From: Clostridia bacterium
Lineage (GTDB): Bacteria > Bacillota_A > Clostridia > Christensenellales > Borkfalkiaceae
DNA length: 14,488 nucleotides
Reading direction: 5' to 3'
NCBI GenBank assembly: GCA_017462505.1
Contig: JAFTQY010000005.1
Coordinates: 1 to 14,488, forward strand
Shown: positions 13,225 to 14,488 of the stretch, piece after piece
Numbering within the stretch: position 1 is the first letter of the stretch
How the letters are laid out: each line of letters begins with the position of its first letter
Notes under the pieces: model-generated
The model's input: only the letters and a program-made list of their open reading frames with translations
The model's database searches: none
What the model was told of the DNA's origin: nothing
Translations under genes and position numbers: made by a program

Positions 13225-13377
13225 AGTATGGGTGGTTATACCCTTTCGTTCTGCCGTTATCGATTGAAAGAAAAAATATTCGGTCGAAGTACGGCTCAAA
13301 CGAATGTGGGGCTATTAAACACATATACGAAAAGATAGTAGAGTTGGATTCAAGATCATCTTGCAAGGAGAACACTT
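13225..13377 (+). other. long lgt leader with a short leaderless-looking ORF
   Basis: The predicted lgt mRNA has a leader of about 150 nt. It contains a 36-codon ORF (13228-13338) beginning MGGYTLSFCRYRLKEK, whose ATG lies only two or three bases after the predicted transcription start. It also has a small GGGT/ACCC hairpin (13230-13243) and a CAAGA/TCTTG hairpin just before the AAGGAG ribosome binding site of lgt. No known riboswitch pattern was recognised. Whether the short ORF is translated is unknown. Confidence 0.35.
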
Positions 13378-14346
13378 ATGGCTCTTTCTAACCTGTTATG
13401 GCCTATGGATCCGTCGATAAAGGTCGGCGGTACTCAGATCCATGCCTACGCGATCATCATTGTTTGCGGCATGATCGCGGCGTTTTTTATCATCACGGCG
13501 CTTTTCCGCCGCAGAAACATGTCGTCCGACCTGTTTTTGACCTTTTTCGTGATCGGCTTGCCGATCGCGATCATGACCACGCGGCTATTTTACTGTATCA
13601 CCGACGGTCTGCCCGTTTCCGACTGGTTTAAATGGAGCTCTATCCGTCAAGGCGGGCTTTCCATTGTCGGCGGTATTATCGGCGGCGCGGCGAGCGTAGC
13701 CGTCATTTGTATCGTGAAAAAAGTCAACTTTTTGCGCGTGGGCGACTGTATCGTCGTCGGGCTGTTGTTTGCGCAGTCTATCGGCAGATGGGGGAACTTC
13801 GTCAACCAAGAGGTGTACGGCGCGGAGGTGACGAACGGCGCGTTGCAATTTTTCCCCTTTGCGGTGTATATCGAGGCGACGGGTAGCTGGCATTACGCGT
13901 TTTTCTTCTATGAAAGCATGGTGACCTTGACGGCGTCTGTTTTACTGTTTATCAACGCTTGGAGAAACGGCAAAAAGCCCAACGGTATCAACGTCGCGTG
14001 CTATTTTATCGTGTACGGGCTTACCCGTTCGATCATGGAACCCCTGCGCGATAGCGCGTATATCTTAAACGGCGGGGGCGTGCCTTGGTCGTTGGTGCTG
14101 TCCTTGACGATGCTGGCGGCGGGCTCGGCGCTCTTGATTTATCTGCTTTGGCATAACAAAAAAACGGAAGGCAAGCTGATCGGCTCGGCAAAGGGCGAAG
14201 AGTACGGGATCGTGAAATTTATCGCCGACAGAAAGGACGAAGAGCCGACCTTGGACAAATGGAATATGATGTGCAAAATTTATCCCGAAAATTATAAAAA
14301 GGCGACGGACGGCGCGGAAACGACGGACGGAAAAAAGGAGCAATAA
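13378..14346 (+). CDS. lgt: prolipoprotein diacylglyceryl transferase
   Basis: The 322-aa multi-pass membrane enzyme transfers diacylglycerol from phosphatidylglycerol to the lipobox cysteine of prelipoproteins, the first step of lipoprotein maturation. Visible marks are the N-terminal IHAYAI (21-26), [14 protein letters not shown] (90-103), the Lgt signature [13 protein letters not shown] (136-148) with the essential arginine R137, and [12 protein letters not shown] (213-224), in which R217 and E221 keep the spacing of E. coli R239 and E243. The last 65 or so residues form a charged cytoplasmic tail (KGEEYG..., DKWNMM...KKEQ), longer than the minimal family. AAGGAG precedes the ATG. It has its own promoter and is followed two bases later by pncB. 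A plausible client, the DUF4430 lipoprotein, is encoded at 5621. Confidence 0.95.
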   Translation: MALSNLLWPMDPSIKVGGTQIHAYAIIIVCGMIAAFFIITALFRRRNMSSDLFLTFFVIGLPIAIMTTRLFYCITDGLPVSDWFKWSSIRQGGLSIVGGIIGGAASVAVICIVKKVNFLRVGDCIVVGLLFAQSIGRWGNFVNQEVYGAEVTNGALQFFPFAVYIEATGSWHYAFFFYESMVTLTASVLLFINAWRNGKKPNGINVACYFIVYGLTRSIMEPLRDSAYILNGGGVPWSLVLSLTMLAAGSALLIYLLWHNKKTEGKLIGSAKGEEYGIVKFIADRKDEEPTLDKWNMMCKIYPENYKKATDGAETTDGKKEQ

Positions 14347-14348
14347 CC

Positions 14349-14488
14349 ATGAGAAATCTCACCCTTTTGACGGACTTGTATCAACTGACGATGGGCTACG
14401 GTTTTTACCGCCACAAAAAGCACGAGGAAGAGGTCGTATTCGATCTGTTCTTCCGCAAAAACGCGCTGATCACCTATTCGATCGCCGC
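14349..14488 (+). CDS. pncB: nicotinate phosphoribosyltransferase, N-terminal part (runs off the window)
   Basis: The first 46 codons are visible. They begin [20 protein letters not shown] and continue with [23 protein letters not shown], the characteristic opening of nicotinate phosphoribosyltransferase. That enzyme converts nicotinate and PRPP to nicotinate mononucleotide in the NAD salvage pathway. The start codon follows the lgt stop by two bases. Its GGAG ribosome binding site lies in the last codons of lgt, so the two are cotranscribed and probably translationally coupled. The catalytic residues lie beyond the window edge. Confidence 0.9.
   Translation, partial: MRNLTLLTDLYQLTMGYGFYRHKKHEEEVVFDLFFRKNALITYSIA

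Overview
The window looks like a chromosome segment from an uncultured Clostridia-type Firmicute (Bacillota). The signs are strong AGGAGG-type ribosome binding sites, near-consensus sigma-A promoters with 17-nt spacers, many hairpin-plus-T terminators, ECF-type vitamin transporter S components under riboswitches, a THF riboswitch, a DUF421/DUF4363 pair and a DegV protein. Coding DNA is moderately GC-rich and the spacers are AT-rich. I see no rRNA, tRNA, CRISPR array, prophage or transposase gene.

Layout. Positions 1-421 hold one complete and one degraded copy of a short inverted-repeat element and the terminator of the first operon. On the minus strand, a phosphomannomutase/phosphoglucomutase-type gene (2525-4048) and transketolase (422-2422) form a sugar-phosphate operon with a clear promoter near 4104-4132. 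A divergent promoter drives a DegV-family fatty-acid-binding protein (4314-5228). Next comes a cobalamin riboswitch with its terminator (about 5278-5608), controlling a DUF4430 lipoprotein and an ECF S component (5621-6673). A perfect bidirectional terminator separates these from a minus-strand GH78-like glycosidase (6754-8607) and a small stand-alone HIRAN-like protein (8665-9078) that appears to be made from a leaderless mRNA. Rightward again are a UDPGP-family sugar-nucleotide pyrophosphorylase and a translationally coupled 117-aa protein of unknown function (9267-10849). They are followed by a terminator and a third copy of the repeat element. Minus-strand DUF421 and DUF4363 genes (11176-12250) lie back to back with a THF riboswitch-folT unit (about 12345-13151). 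Last comes lgt followed by the start of a nicotinate phosphoribosyltransferase gene (13378 to the end).

How the genes fit together. Two separate vitamin-uptake units, cobalamin and folate, each carry their own riboswitch, and a niacin salvage gene lies a short distance away, which suggests an organism that scavenges vitamins. The DUF4430 lipoprotein would be lipidated by Lgt, whose gene is in the same window. The sugar genes (transketolase, phosphohexomutase, UDP-sugar pyrophosphorylase, GH78-like hydrolase) serve central carbon metabolism, envelope precursors and glycan breakdown.

The most interesting points are the B12-riboswitch-controlled DUF4430 + S-component pair, a 17-bp sequence shared by the riboswitch and the S-component start site, the leaderless HIRAN gene, a THF-switch terminator that also covers the Shine-Dalgarno sequence, a short leaderless-looking ORF in the lgt leader, and the mobile-looking repeat family. 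No wholly new multi-gene system could be supported.
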